Assembly: GCA_020443005.1 (NCBI GenBank)
Contig: JAGRJA010000297.1
Span: 1 to 8,953, forward strand
DNA length: 8,953 nucleotides
DNA from: Pseudomonadales bacterium
Lineage (GTDB): Bacteria > Pseudomonadota > Gammaproteobacteria > Pseudomonadales > UBA7239
Direction: 5' to 3'
A program made the position numbers and the translations under genes. The notes under the pieces were generated by a model. The model was not told the origin of the DNA, searched no databases, and worked only from the letters and a program-made list of their open reading frames with translations. Of the stretch, positions 1-7,114 are shown piece by piece. How positions within the stretch are numbered: position 1 is the first letter of the stretch; each line of letters opens with the position of its first letter.

Positions 1-375
1 ACGCCTTTCTCTTCTGATGGATGCAGCCTTTTCCCGGAAGGCACGCTTTCCCAGCAAACGCTATGGCTCGACTGCTGCACTGCCCACGACCAGGCCTATT
101 GGCTGGGAGGCTCCTATGAACAAAGGGAAACAGCCGATCAAGCCCTGAAAATTTGTGTTTCCCGCCTTGGTCAACCCGAGATCGCGCAACTGATGATGAC
201 AGGTGTTCGCGCCGGCGGCTCGCCCTTTTGGCCAACAAAATTTCGCTGGGGTTACGGCTGGCCTTTTTTCGATGGACTCCTGCCACGCGGTTACAAGCTA
301 CCCGACGACGATGAAAAGGAACAGATACAGCGACTCCTTTTCCGGCAATCCCTTCAAACAGAAGACAGCCTTTAA
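1..375 (+). CDS. Phospholipase A2-like small protein (CCxxHD centre), 5' end outside window
   Basis: The frame is open from the left edge to the TAA at 373-375, giving 124 residues; the true start lies upstream. Visible residues include DGCS (6-9), WLDCCTAHDQAYW (22-34) and an R..AD..L..C stretch with Asp46. The CCxxHD core with a following tyrosine, preceded by DGCS and followed by a second aspartate, resembles the His-Asp catalytic centre and calcium site of secreted phospholipase A2 proteins, including prokaryotic ones. The second half, rich in W, G and P (about residues 75-103), is not part of a fold I can name. If the resemblance is real, the protein would hydrolyse a phospholipid acyl ester, but this is inferred from short motifs. 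No signal peptide can be judged because the N-terminus is missing. The gene ends 6 bases before the acyl ligase start, so the two are probably co-transcribed. It could also be an uncharacterised non-enzymatic family that shares the motif. Confidence 0.72.
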   Translation, partial: TPFSSDGCSLFPEGTLSQQTLWLDCCTAHDQAYWLGGSYEQRETADQALKICVSRLGQPEIAQLMMTGVRAGGSPFWPTKFRWGYGWPFFDGLLPRGYKLPDDDEKEQIQRLLFRQSLQTEDSL

Positions 376-381
376 CCGGAA

Positions 382-1911
382 ATGATTGACACTCTACCCA
401 CCGCCGAAAAACACAATCTCGAAGTTCTTTTTCCGCATTGCCCTGAAAGCAATATCGCCATTGATGACGGAGAAACACAAGTCACCTGGTCAGCACTTGC
501 CCGCAGAACCGGGCAATGGTTACACCTGATGCAACAAGTATGGAAACTCAAACCGGGTGATCACATCGCCCTGCTCATGAGCAACAACGGCCACTATCCG
601 GAATGCTTGTTGGCCAGTATTTGTGCAGGCGTGTGGATAACGCCTGTCAATTGCCACCTGCAAACCAATGAGGTCTGCCACATCATTAACGATTCCGGCA
701 GCAAGTACCTGATCTGCGACAGCGACCATGTCAACATCGCCAAAGAAAGTCAGGCAGAACACGTTGTTTGTCTGGACCCACGCTTCGCCCATGCGCTTTC
801 ACGGCAAGCCTGCCAGCCCGTCGATGAAACAGCCCTGCCCGGTGGCACCATGATGTACACCAGTGGCACAACCGGCTGGCCCAAAGGCGTAAAACGCCAA
901 CAGGCGGCCAGTGTCAGCAGTGCGCTCTCTGCCATGCGTGACTTCGGCCACAGGGTTGGTGTGAATGGCAAAGGCCCCCATCTGGTCACAGGGCCTTTGT
1001 ATCATGCCGCGCCCGGGCTGTTCGCGCTCTACGACCTGCTCAACGGCGCCTCTCTGGTAATAATGAAAAAATGGGACAGCCTGGATTTTCTCGAAACGGT
1101 GAAAAAACACAAAATCCGTCATACACACCTTGTGCCAATTCACTTTGAGCGACTTCTGAAACTGCCGGAAAAACAAAAACTGGCACTCACACCTGCGTCA
1201 CTTCGGCGAGTGCTTCATGGTGCTGCACCGGTTTCCCGGAACACAAAAAAAGCCATGATTGCCTGGTGGGGCCCGATTCTTGATGAATATTGGGGGGCAA
1301 CGGAAACCGGGGTGATTAGCCTCTGCAGCAGCCCCGAGTGGTTAGCTCACCCCGGCACTGTCGGCAAGCCATTGTCTTTTTATGATGTTTTTGCCTGCAA
1401 TGAGAACGGGCAGAAACTGGCTGCCGGGGAAAGTGGAACACTCTTTGCCCGTCATCGAGATCGGCCACAGCTTTTTTCCTACCACAATGACCCTGAAAAA
1501 ACGGCTGCCGCTCACCCCGAGCCCTGTCTGGTAACTCTGGGAGACATTGGGCATGTTGATCAGGACGGCTTTGTCTTTCTGACTGATCGCAAGCAAAATC
1601 TGATTATTTCTGGCGGTGTCAACATTTACCCGGCAGAAATAGAGCAGGTTTTCATGTCTCACCCGGCCATTCACGACATTGCTGTTTTCGGCGTCATCAA
1701 TCAGGAGTGGGGAGAACAGGTTGAAGCGGCCGTCATACTGCAAAACGGCTATCCGGCAAACAGTGAAACCAGCGCCTCGCTTGTCACTTACGCAGAAAGA
1801 CATCTCGCAAAATTCAAACTGCCCAGACACATTCATTTTGTCGACAGTTTGCCGAGAGGCCCCTCGGGGAAACTGATCACCCGCTACCTGCGTTTCCGTG
1901 AACCCGATTAA
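382..1911 (+). CDS. AMP-forming acyl-CoA synthetase/ligase (ANL superfamily)
   Basis: The 509-residue protein carries the adenylate-forming motifs in order: phosphate loop TSGTTGWPKG (160-169), YWGATETG (303-310), GDIG (387-390), the hinge stretch DRKQNLIISGGVNIYPAE (402-419), and PSGK near the C-terminus with the expected adenylation lysine at 497. This is the full two-domain length of the family. Such enzymes activate a carboxylic acid with ATP and pass the acyl group to CoA, usually in the cytoplasm or at the inner membrane. The sequence does not define the substrate; general resemblance suggests a fatty or related acid. The ATG at 382 follows the upstream stop by 6 bases and has only a short GGA ahead of it, so translation may depend on ribosomes arriving from the phospholipase-like gene. 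It converges on the EAL gene with an 11-base gap. Specialised ligases for aromatic or polyketide acids share these motifs and cannot be excluded. Confidence 0.9.
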   Translation: MIDTLPTAEKHNLEVLFPHCPESNIAIDDGETQVTWSALARRTGQWLHLMQQVWKLKPGDHIALLMSNNGHYPECLLASICAGVWITPVNCHLQTNEVCHIINDSGSKYLICDSDHVNIAKESQAEHVVCLDPRFAHALSRQACQPVDETALPGGTMMYTSGTTGWPKGVKRQQAASVSSALSAMRDFGHRVGVNGKGPHLVTGPLYHAAPGLFALYDLLNGASLVIMKKWDSLDFLETVKKHKIRHTHLVPIHFERLLKLPEKQKLALTPASLRRVLHGAAPVSRNTKKAMIAWWGPILDEYWGATETGVISLCSSPEWLAHPGTVGKPLSFYDVFACNENGQKLAAGESGTLFARHRDRPQLFSYHNDPEKTAAAHPEPCLVTLGDIGHVDQDGFVFLTDRKQNLIISGGVNIYPAEIEQVFMSHPAIHDIAVFGVINQEWGEQVEAAVILQNGYPANSETSASLVTYAERHLAKFKLPRHIHFVDSLPRGPSGKLITRYLRFREPD

Positions 1912-1931
1912 AAACCGAAGGTTTACTCGGG
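1903..1931. terminator. Hairpin spanning both stop codons of the convergent ligase and EAL genes
   Basis: CCCGA (1903-1907) pairs with TCGGG (1927-1931), and an inner AAACC (1912-1916) pairs with GGTTT (1920-1924) around a GAA loop, with a small internal bulge. The structure covers the ligase TAA (1909-1911) and the EAL gene stop (1923-1925). There is no clear T-tract on either side, so intrinsic termination is only a possibility; the hairpin could instead protect the 3' ends. Confidence 0.35.
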
Positions 1932-3227
1932 CACAACACTGACTGCATGCTTTTCACCGCGAGCAATCAGCTTGTTCAGCGCTTCAGCATCCACATCCAT
2001 ACACAACACCCTGAGCAACCCTTTTGCGTTGATATAGGTTGCAGAAAAGGTAATGGATAGTGTTTCTTCAGGCAGCGAAAGATAGGGTTCAGAGCTGTAC
2101 ACCGTACCTGACGCCTTGATGGCCTCCACAAAAAAATCACGACGGGACCAGCAGGCGCCATCGCATTTTTTCAGGGGATGGAATTCGTGGTCACCCAGCA
2201 GTTCGTGCTTGGGGTTTTGCCAGGTATTACCCACCTGAAAACCCTGATGATCCAGCACATAAAAACGCTGTACATGGCTGACCGGAAACATGAAGTCCGG
2301 TATATCACTGTCGTTGATGGCCGCCTTGCTCAACGCCCATCGAAACACGGTATGCAGCTCATTCAGGGCTTTATCGTTATTCTCCTGACGGATACGCGCA
2401 TTATACCGCTGCAGCAAGGACAGCTTCTTGAGCTCCCTGCGGGTGTTAGCCTCGTCTTCTTCGGGCTTGTCCAGCGACGGCTGGGAAAAATAAAACCCCT
2501 GAACGAGATCGGCCTCGGTTTCCAGGGCAAACAGTGCATGCTGCTCGGTTTCAACACCTTCTATCAGTACCATGCAACCCATTTCCCTCAACAGGGAAAC
2601 CACTTTCTTCAGAATGTTCAGGCCGTTCTGGCGTTGCGATGTATCGTGAATGATACTTCTGTCAAGTTTGACAATAGACGGGTGAATTGTGGCAATTCGC
2701 TCAAAGTTGGACTCTCCGGCACCAAAATCATCGACCGCAACCTTGAAACCCATCGACTTGTAATGCGCAACAAACCCGGACAACTGCACCGGATCTGCGA
2801 TATTTTTTTCCAGAATTTCAAGCACAATGTTTTCGGGCCGGAACCCGAGTGCATTAACAGTGTTGCAAATTTCTTCCGGGGCACGCAAATCAGCAGTAAT
2901 CGTCCGGTTGTCAACATTCAGAAACAACCATGAAGAAGGCGCAATAACACCCGAAGCGTTCTTCAAATGCAGGTTGCGGCAAATGCGATCAATTTTGCCA
3001 AGATCGGCATCCTGATCAAGCAGAAAGTCAAAGAAGTGCCTGGGAGCACTGGCCTTGCCGCGATGAAAAGGACGAACAAGCCCTTCAAAACCAATGGCGC
3101 GATGATGGATAAGACTGACAATAGGCTGGTAGGCACTATGAAGCTCAAATTCACCGAAACAGGCTGTGTAAATTTCCCCGTTTTTCTGTATTACCTTGTT
3201 TATGAAGGAATCTGCGGTCACACCCAA
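1923..3227 (-). CDS. EAL-domain c-di-GMP phosphodiesterase with C-terminal sensor-like domain
   Basis: The 434-residue protein begins with an EAL domain (about 28-255). Signature residues expected for metal binding and catalysis are all visible: E48 in FEGLVRP (an EGL variant of EAL), N104, E137 in LEILE, DDFGAG (166-171), K187 and D189 in KLD, E223 in EGVE, and QGFYFSQP (243-250). It should therefore hydrolyse c-di-GMP. There is no GGDEF domain and no evident membrane segment. A polar, possibly helical linker (about 256-298) leads to a C-terminal region (about 320-415) with FYVLDHQGFQVGNTW and SSEPYLSLPEETLSITFSA, resembling PAS/Cache sensor domains; the order EAL then PAS-like matches Bacillus YkuI. 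The frame has no ATG before residue 159. TTG at 3225-3227 is the earliest usable start and GTG at 3219-3221 is an alternative; neither has a strong ribosome site. It is separated from phoH by a divergent gap. Confidence 0.88.
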   Translation of the reverse strand: MGVTADSFINKVIQKNGEIYTACFGEFELHSAYQPIVSLIHHRAIGFEGLVRPFHRGKASAPRHFFDFLLDQDADLGKIDRICRNLHLKNASGVIAPSSWLFLNVDNRTITADLRAPEEICNTVNALGFRPENIVLEILEKNIADPVQLSGFVAHYKSMGFKVAVDDFGAGESNFERIATIHPSIVKLDRSIIHDTSQRQNGLNILKKVVSLLREMGCMVLIEGVETEQHALFALETEADLVQGFYFSQPSLDKPEEDEANTRRELKKLSLLQRYNARIRQENNDKALNELHTVFRWALSKAAINDSDIPDFMFPVSHVQRFYVLDHQGFQVGNTWQNPKHELLGDHEFHPLKKCDGACWSRRDFFVEAIKASGTVYSSEPYLSLPEETLSITFSATYINAKGLLRVLCMDVDAEALNKLIARGEKHAVSVVPE

Positions 3228-3297
3228 TACACCCCAAGGTTGTGCTGTTAAATATCCTTTTTCTTTTAGAGAGTCTTCAGCTCTTTAAAGGCACTAT

Positions 3298-3326
3298 TTG
3301 ATAGCAGTGCACACAGCTTGTTAAAT
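3298..3326 (+). promoter_or_regulatory. Candidate sigma70-type promoter for phoH
   Basis: TTGATA (3298-3303, five of six matches to TTGACA) is followed by a 17-base spacer and TTAAAT (3321-3326, four of six matches to TATAAT). Transcription would begin near 3333 and give a leader of about 155 bases before phoH. The spacing is ideal but the -10 element is moderate, so this is a candidate only. Confidence 0.4.
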
Positions 3327-3327
3327 A

Positions 3328-3352
3328 TTCTGCCGCAAGTATATCGGCAGAA
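3328..3352 (+). repeat. Perfect 8-bp inverted repeat at the predicted phoH transcription start
   Basis: TTCTGCCG (3328-3335) and CGGCAGAA (3345-3352) are exact reverse complements separated by 9 bases. The repeat begins just after the candidate -10 element, where an operator would lie; it would also fold as a hairpin in the leader RNA. Nothing visible identifies a regulator. Confidence 0.5.
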
Positions 3353-3365
3353 AGCCATGATGGCT
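3353..3365 (+). repeat. Perfect 13-base palindrome next to the phoH leader hairpin
   Basis: AGCCAT (3353-3358) and ATGGCT (3360-3365) are exact reverse complements around a single G. It starts at the base directly after the preceding inverted repeat, so the two symmetrical elements lie end to end. The short central spacing suits a dimeric DNA-binding protein better than an RNA hairpin. A shorter self-complementary octamer, TGAGCTCA, follows at 3373-3380. Confidence 0.45.
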
Positions 3366-3476
3366 ATCCCAATGAGCTCAGAGCGTGAAACCGACAACAA
3401 TACCGGCACTGCAAACACATTTAGCTTGTAAAGTGTTTTGAATGGTGCGAATCTGTTCGTAGTTAACGCCAACCCT

Positions 3477-3480
3477 GAGG
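3477..3480 (+). promoter_or_regulatory. Ribosome binding site that favours the second phoH ATG
   Basis: GAGG at 3477-3480 directly abuts the ATG at 3481, leaving no spacer. The in-frame ATG at 3490 lies 9 bases downstream, a workable spacing. This supports initiation at 3490 rather than 3481. Confidence 0.55.
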
Positions 3481-3489
3481 ATGTCATCT

Positions 3490-4908
3490 ATGGGAGATTT
3501 GAATAGCGTCAACCCGGCTGCACACCAGCCAAGTCCCGGTGAATGCCCTATTCACTATGTGCTCGACACCAATGTCCTGATCCACGACCCTACCGCCCTG
3601 CTTAACTTCGAAGAACATCATGTCATTCTCCCCATCACCGTGCTTGAAGAGCTCGACAAACTCAAAAGCGGTCGAAAACCCCTTGCCGCTGACTGCCGGC
3701 AAGCGATTCGGGAAATCGACAAGCTTCTTGGCGGCGCCGAACCGGCCGAAGTGGAAACCGGCGTACCGATACGGCGGGGAGAAAAAGCCGAACCGCTGGG
3801 CTCTCTCTCCATCCTGATGATTCATGCGCCAGACAACCTCAGCCTCCTCACCCGAAAACACAACGACAACCAGATTCTTAACGACATTCTTTATCTCCAG
3901 CAACAACTTCCCGATCAAAAAGTCATACTTGTTTCAAAGGACCTGAATATCCGCCTGAAAGCCAGAGGCTGCGGTATCGAAGCCCAGGATTACCAGAATG
4001 ATCAACTGGTCAGCAACATAGAAGACCTGAACAAGGGTTTCCATGTCTTCAGCGGCAATTTCTGGGAACGGATCAACGATGTGGAAACAAGGCATGTCGC
4101 TGGCAAAACGCTGCAAATCATTACCCGTGAATGTCTGCCAAAGGAACTTTTTATCAACCAGTTTATTGTTGATGAGGAGGGGTTTGCAGCAAGAGTGCTT
4201 GAAATCGGCGAAACCGCGGTGAAACTGCTGCACTATGATCACAACCAGTTGATGTCACAGGAAGCCTGGGGGTTAAAACCCCAGGATACCTATCAGGCGC
4301 TCGCCCTGGCATTGCTACTCGATCCGGATATTCATATTGTCAATCTCACTGGCGCAGCGGGTTCAGGTAAAACCATTCTGGCACTGGCAGCAGCCATTGA
4401 AATGACACTTGTGCAAAAGCTTTACCGCCGGATCATAGCTACCCGCAGCACGCAGGCACTTGACGAAGATATCGGCTTTTTACCGGGCACGGAAACCGAA
4501 AAGATGGAGCCCTGGCTCGGGGCCATTACCGACAATCTCGAAGCCTTGCACCTGGGCGACGAAAATTGTGCTGGCAGTATTGATTATGTGATGAGCAAGG
4601 TGCCTCTTCAGTTCAAATCCCTGAATTATATTCGCGGACGCAGCTTCCAGCAGAGCCTGATTATCATCGACGAATCGCAAAACCTGACACCACACCAGAT
4701 AAAGACAATCGTCACACGGGCAGGAAATGGGTCGAAAGTGATTTGTCTCGGCAACCTTGCCCAAATAGACACGCCATTCCTCAACGCAACCAGTTCAGGG
4801 CTTACTTACCTGACAGAGCGTTTCAAACATTTTGAGCATGGCGGCAACATCCAGCTGCAAGGTGTACCTCGCTCCAAACTGGCAGAATATGCCGAGGAAC
4901 ATTTATAG
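3490..4908 (+). CDS. PhoH family protein with N-terminal PIN domain (PhoH2/YlaK type)
   Basis: Numbering from ATG 3490 (472 residues), an N-terminal PIN-type nuclease domain covers about 20-155, with LDTNVLIHDP carrying D26, ITVLEELDKL carrying acidic residues near 53-56, and SKDLNIRLKA carrying D151. The C-terminal PhoH ATPase has Walker A GAAGSGKT (288-295), the RSTQALDEDIGFLPGTETEKM stretch, and Walker B IIIDESQN with D394 and E395. Domain order and length match PhoH2 proteins, for which ATP-dependent RNA unwinding plus RNA cleavage has been reported. The protein is expected to be cytoplasmic and to act in RNA metabolism. The start at 3490 is chosen for ribosome-site spacing; ATG 3481 would add three residues. 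No antitoxin-like small gene is visible immediately upstream, unlike the mycobacterial arrangement. It converges on ubiX across 42 bases. Confidence 0.92.
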   Translation: MGDLNSVNPAAHQPSPGECPIHYVLDTNVLIHDPTALLNFEEHHVILPITVLEELDKLKSGRKPLAADCRQAIREIDKLLGGAEPAEVETGVPIRRGEKAEPLGSLSILMIHAPDNLSLLTRKHNDNQILNDILYLQQQLPDQKVILVSKDLNIRLKARGCGIEAQDYQNDQLVSNIEDLNKGFHVFSGNFWERINDVETRHVAGKTLQIITRECLPKELFINQFIVDEEGFAARVLEIGETAVKLLHYDHNQLMSQEAWGLKPQDTYQALALALLLDPDIHIVNLTGAAGSGKTILALAAAIEMTLVQKLYRRIIATRSTQALDEDIGFLPGTETEKMEPWLGAITDNLEALHLGDENCAGSIDYVMSKVPLQFKSLNYIRGRSFQQSLIIIDESQNLTPHQIKTIVTRAGNGSKVICLGNLAQIDTPFLNATSSGLTYLTERFKHFEHGGNIQLQGVPRSKLAEYAEEHL

Positions 4909-4928
4909 TTTTTACGCTGTAGAAAAAC
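4908..4928. terminator. Weak AT-rich hairpin between phoH and ubiX 3' ends
   Basis: GTTTTTAC (4908-4915) can pair with GTAGAAAAAC (4919-4928) if one G is bulged, around a GCT loop. The A and T runs at the stem base give a T-rich side in both directions. It starts at the last base of the phoH stop codon. The stem is AT-rich and weak, so its role as a shared terminator is tentative. Confidence 0.3.
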
Positions 4929-4950
4929 CGCCGGATTGACGATTAAACGA

Positions 4951-5550
4951 TTAACAGCCCCAGCGATCGACCAGCTGGTGCTCTATATCCAGTTGATCGA
5001 GAATGCGTGCCACCACGAAATCCACCAGATCGTCAACGGTTTCAGGTTTGTAGTAGAAGCCGGGGCTTGCCGGCATAACAACAACACCGTTGTTGCTTAA
5101 TTTTAAAAGATTTTCAAGATGAATGCTGGAAACAGGCATTTCCCGGGGCAGCACGATCAGTTTTTTTCGCTCCTTGATCACCACATCGGCCGCCCGTTCG
5201 ATGAGATTATTGCTCAAGCCATGGGCAATGGCCGACAGTGTGCCCCCGCTTGCAGGGCATATCACCATATAAGGCGGGCAACCCGAACCGGATGCAACGG
5301 GCGACAACCAGTCCTGTTTGTCATAGGCAGTTATTTGCCCCTCTTCTGCACCGAAATACTCCCGTAAAAAGTCTTCTGTATCCGATGTTGTCAAAGGCAG
5401 AGGCACATCGGTTTCAAGCCGAACCACCTCTCTGCCCGCATCGGAAATCAAAAACGATATTTCACAATCAGCCTCAAGCAGGCATTCCAGCAGCCGAAAA
5501 CTGTACTGGGCACCGGAGCCGCCTGTCATGGCCAAGGTTACTCTTTTCAT
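4951..5550 (-). CDS. ubiX: Flavin prenyltransferase UbiX
   Basis: The 199-residue protein has the usual family length. UbiX joins a dimethylallyl group to reduced FMN to make the prenylated flavin cofactor used by UbiD-type decarboxylases, including the one in ubiquinone synthesis. The N-terminal LAMTGGSGA loop contains S12. Further conserved features are E46, CPASGGTLSAIAHGLSNNL (98-116), R119, K126 in VVIKERKKL, LPREMP (R136, E137), Y166 in GFYYKP and R182. By recollection, these sit at a constant offset of three from the active-site residues of the Pseudomonas enzyme (E49, R122, K129, R139, E140, Y169, R185), so the site appears intact. The ATG at 5548-5550 follows an AAGGAG ribosome site with an 8-base spacer. 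It lies 58 bases downstream of the phosphofructokinase gene on the same strand and may share its transcript. No ubiD is present in the window. Confidence 0.95.
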   Translation of the reverse strand: MKRVTLAMTGGSGAQYSFRLLECLLEADCEISFLISDAGREVVRLETDVPLPLTTSDTEDFLREYFGAEEGQITAYDKQDWLSPVASGSGCPPYMVICPASGGTLSAIAHGLSNNLIERAADVVIKERKKLIVLPREMPVSSIHLENLLKLSNNGVVVMPASPGFYYKPETVDDLVDFVVARILDQLDIEHQLVDRWGC

Positions 5551-5558
5551 TCCGGCTA

Positions 5559-5564
5559 CTCCTT
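5559..5564 (-). promoter_or_regulatory. ubiX ribosome binding site
   Basis: The minus strand reads AAGGAG here, 8 bases before the ubiX ATG. It is one of the strongest ribosome sites in the window and supports independent initiation of ubiX within a possible shared transcript. Confidence 0.7.
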
Positions 5565-5608
5565 GTGTGCTGTGTTTGTCTTGCTGCTGCGCAACTTTCG
5601 GTCAAGTA

Positions 5609-6871
5609 TCAAACCTTGAAGGTTTTTTTGATTTTTTTAGCCACACGCACTTTTTTCAGTATCGCGTAATGCGGTACACCGTGCTTATAGGGTGGGTAGT
5701 CTTCTCCCTGTATCAATGGCTCAAGATAAGCTCTGGCCTTCGCTGTGATATTGAATCCGTCAGGGGTAATAAAATCACGCGGCATCATCTTTTCCACATT
5801 GGCAATCTTGTCCAGTGGCGCTTCCTCGATATGCCAGGTGTACCGCTTGCCCTTGCCTCTGATAATGGCGGGCATCACCCCGTTTTTGCCTGCCACAGCC
5901 ATCTCGACGGCCGCCTTACCCACAGCATAGGCTTGCTCGACATCGGTTGCGGAAGCAATATGACGCGCCGAGCGTTGCAAGTAATCGGCCACCGCCCAGT
6001 GATATTTATAACCAAGCTCGTCTTTCACCATGGAAGCCAGCGTCGGAGCAACACCACCCAGCTGTGTATGACCAAAAGCATCCTTGCTGCCGGCATCGGC
6101 AATAAAAGAACCGTCCTTGTACTGGGCTCCCTCAGACGCAACAACCACACAATAACCATTTTTCCTGACAGTTTGCTTGACGCGGGTGAGGAATTTTTGT
6201 TTGTTAAAAGCAATCTCGGGAAAAAGAATAATATGCGGGGCATCGCCTTCCTTTTGCGCCGCCAAGCCACCTGCCGCTGCAATCCAGCCGGCGTGCCGCC
6301 CCATCACTTCGACAATAAAAACCTTTGTTGAGGTTTCGCACATTGACGCCACATCCATCGCCGCTTCTCTGGTAGACACCGCCACATATTTTGCAACCGA
6401 ACCAAAACCGGGGCAGTTATCGGTAAACGGCAAATCATTATCAACTGTTTTCGGCACATGAATGGCCTGAATAGGGTAGCCCATTGATTCAGACAATTGT
6501 GAAATCTTGAGACAGGTATCGGCAGAATCTCCCCCGCCGTTATAAAAGAAGTAACCGATATTGTGAGCCTTGAAAACCTCAATCAGCCTTTCGTATTCGG
6601 CCCGGTTTTCTTCGAGGCTTTTCAGTTTATAGCGGCAGGAGCCGAAAGCCCCGGAAGGCATGTACCTGAGGCTGGCAATGGTCGCCGCACTTTCCTTGCT
6701 GGTATCGATAAGGTCTTCGCGCAAGGCACCGATAATGCCGTTATTACCCGCATAGACTTTCCCGACTTTATCCTTGTGTTTTCTTGCAGTTTCAATAACG
6801 CCACAGGCGCTGGCATTAATAACGGCAGTAACACCACCGGACTGGGCGTAAAAGGCATTTTTTTTCGGCAT
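5609..6871 (-). CDS. pfp: Phosphofructokinase, pyrophosphate-dependent type
   Basis: The 420-residue protein has the phosphofructokinase signatures QSGGVTAVINA (10-20), NGGGDSADT (111-119), PKTVDND (140-146) with the catalytic aspartate, MGRHAGW (190-196) and FPE (217-219). ATP-dependent enzymes have glycines in GGDGS and PGTIDND; here the corresponding positions are Asp115 and Lys141. These two substitutions block ATP and are the accepted hallmark of enzymes that use pyrophosphate, reversibly interconverting fructose 6-phosphate and fructose 1,6-bisphosphate. The C-terminus is lysine-rich (KKVRVAKKIKKTFKV). The length exceeds the roughly 320 residues of the E. coli enzyme and resembles the longer PPi forms. 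The ATG at 6869-6871 is preceded by a purine-rich AAGGGAAG at slightly long spacing. It is transcribed toward ubiX and divergently from mpl. PPi use is inferred from residues, not measured. Confidence 0.92.
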   Translation of the reverse strand: MPKKNAFYAQSGGVTAVINASACGVIETARKHKDKVGKVYAGNNGIIGALREDLIDTSKESAATIASLRYMPSGAFGSCRYKLKSLEENRAEYERLIEVFKAHNIGYFFYNGGGDSADTCLKISQLSESMGYPIQAIHVPKTVDNDLPFTDNCPGFGSVAKYVAVSTREAAMDVASMCETSTKVFIVEVMGRHAGWIAAAGGLAAQKEGDAPHIILFPEIAFNKQKFLTRVKQTVRKNGYCVVVASEGAQYKDGSFIADAGSKDAFGHTQLGGVAPTLASMVKDELGYKYHWAVADYLQRSARHIASATDVEQAYAVGKAAVEMAVAGKNGVMPAIIRGKGKRYTWHIEEAPLDKIANVEKMMPRDFITPDGFNITAKARAYLEPLIQGEDYPPYKHGVPHYAILKKVRVAKKIKKTFKV

Positions 6872-7114
6872 AACGCGGGCTTCCCTTTGCCGGACATTGT
6901 CGCCGGCGAGTGATTCTGAAAATTTGATGTCTGACGATACAGAACAACACCATTTGTGCAGCGATAATACTGGATAAGGCGCAAGATTTCATGGCCTAAA
7001 TCGGTATGGCTTTTCTGAAATGATCTAGCCTGTTCCAGTGACGGGATGAAACACTGTTTACCCCTGGCGGCGGCATGTTAAGCTCTGATTTTATTTTGTG
7101 TTTCGGAATCAGGC
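6872..7114. other. Divergent intergenic region between pfp and mpl
   Basis: This 243-base gap must hold the 5' regions of both divergent genes. I found no promoter with both boxes at good spacing in either direction. A TATTAT on the minus strand (6964-6969) could be a -10 for pfp, but no convincing -35 accompanies it. A 5-bp repeat, GCCGG and CCGGC, lies near 6889-6907 in the pfp leader. No small open reading frame or RNA gene is recognisable. Confidence 0.4.

Noticed and set aside
1342..1836. A 164-codon minus-strand open frame within the acyl ligase
   Set aside because: It is antisense to the conserved C-terminal motifs of the ligase and has no domain of its own.
2178..2933. A 251-codon open frame on the plus strand opposite the EAL gene
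   Set aside because: It lies wholly antisense to a well-supported EAL domain, has no recognisable domain and no plausible ribosome site, so it is a coding shadow.
3266..3487. A 73-codon minus-strand open frame in the EAL-phoH gap
   Set aside because: It is too short and unlike known proteins, has no clear ribosome site, and spans the palindromes and candidate promoter; non-coding regulatory DNA explains the gap better.
3480..4908. PhoH as a toxin-antitoxin locus, because the protein has a PIN domain
   Set aside because: No small antitoxin-like gene is visible upstream, and PIN-PhoH fusions are widespread chromosomal proteins.
5528..6331. A 267-codon plus-strand open frame opposite ubiX start and pfp
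   Set aside because: It runs antisense through conserved phosphofructokinase motifs and its translation resembles no protein family.
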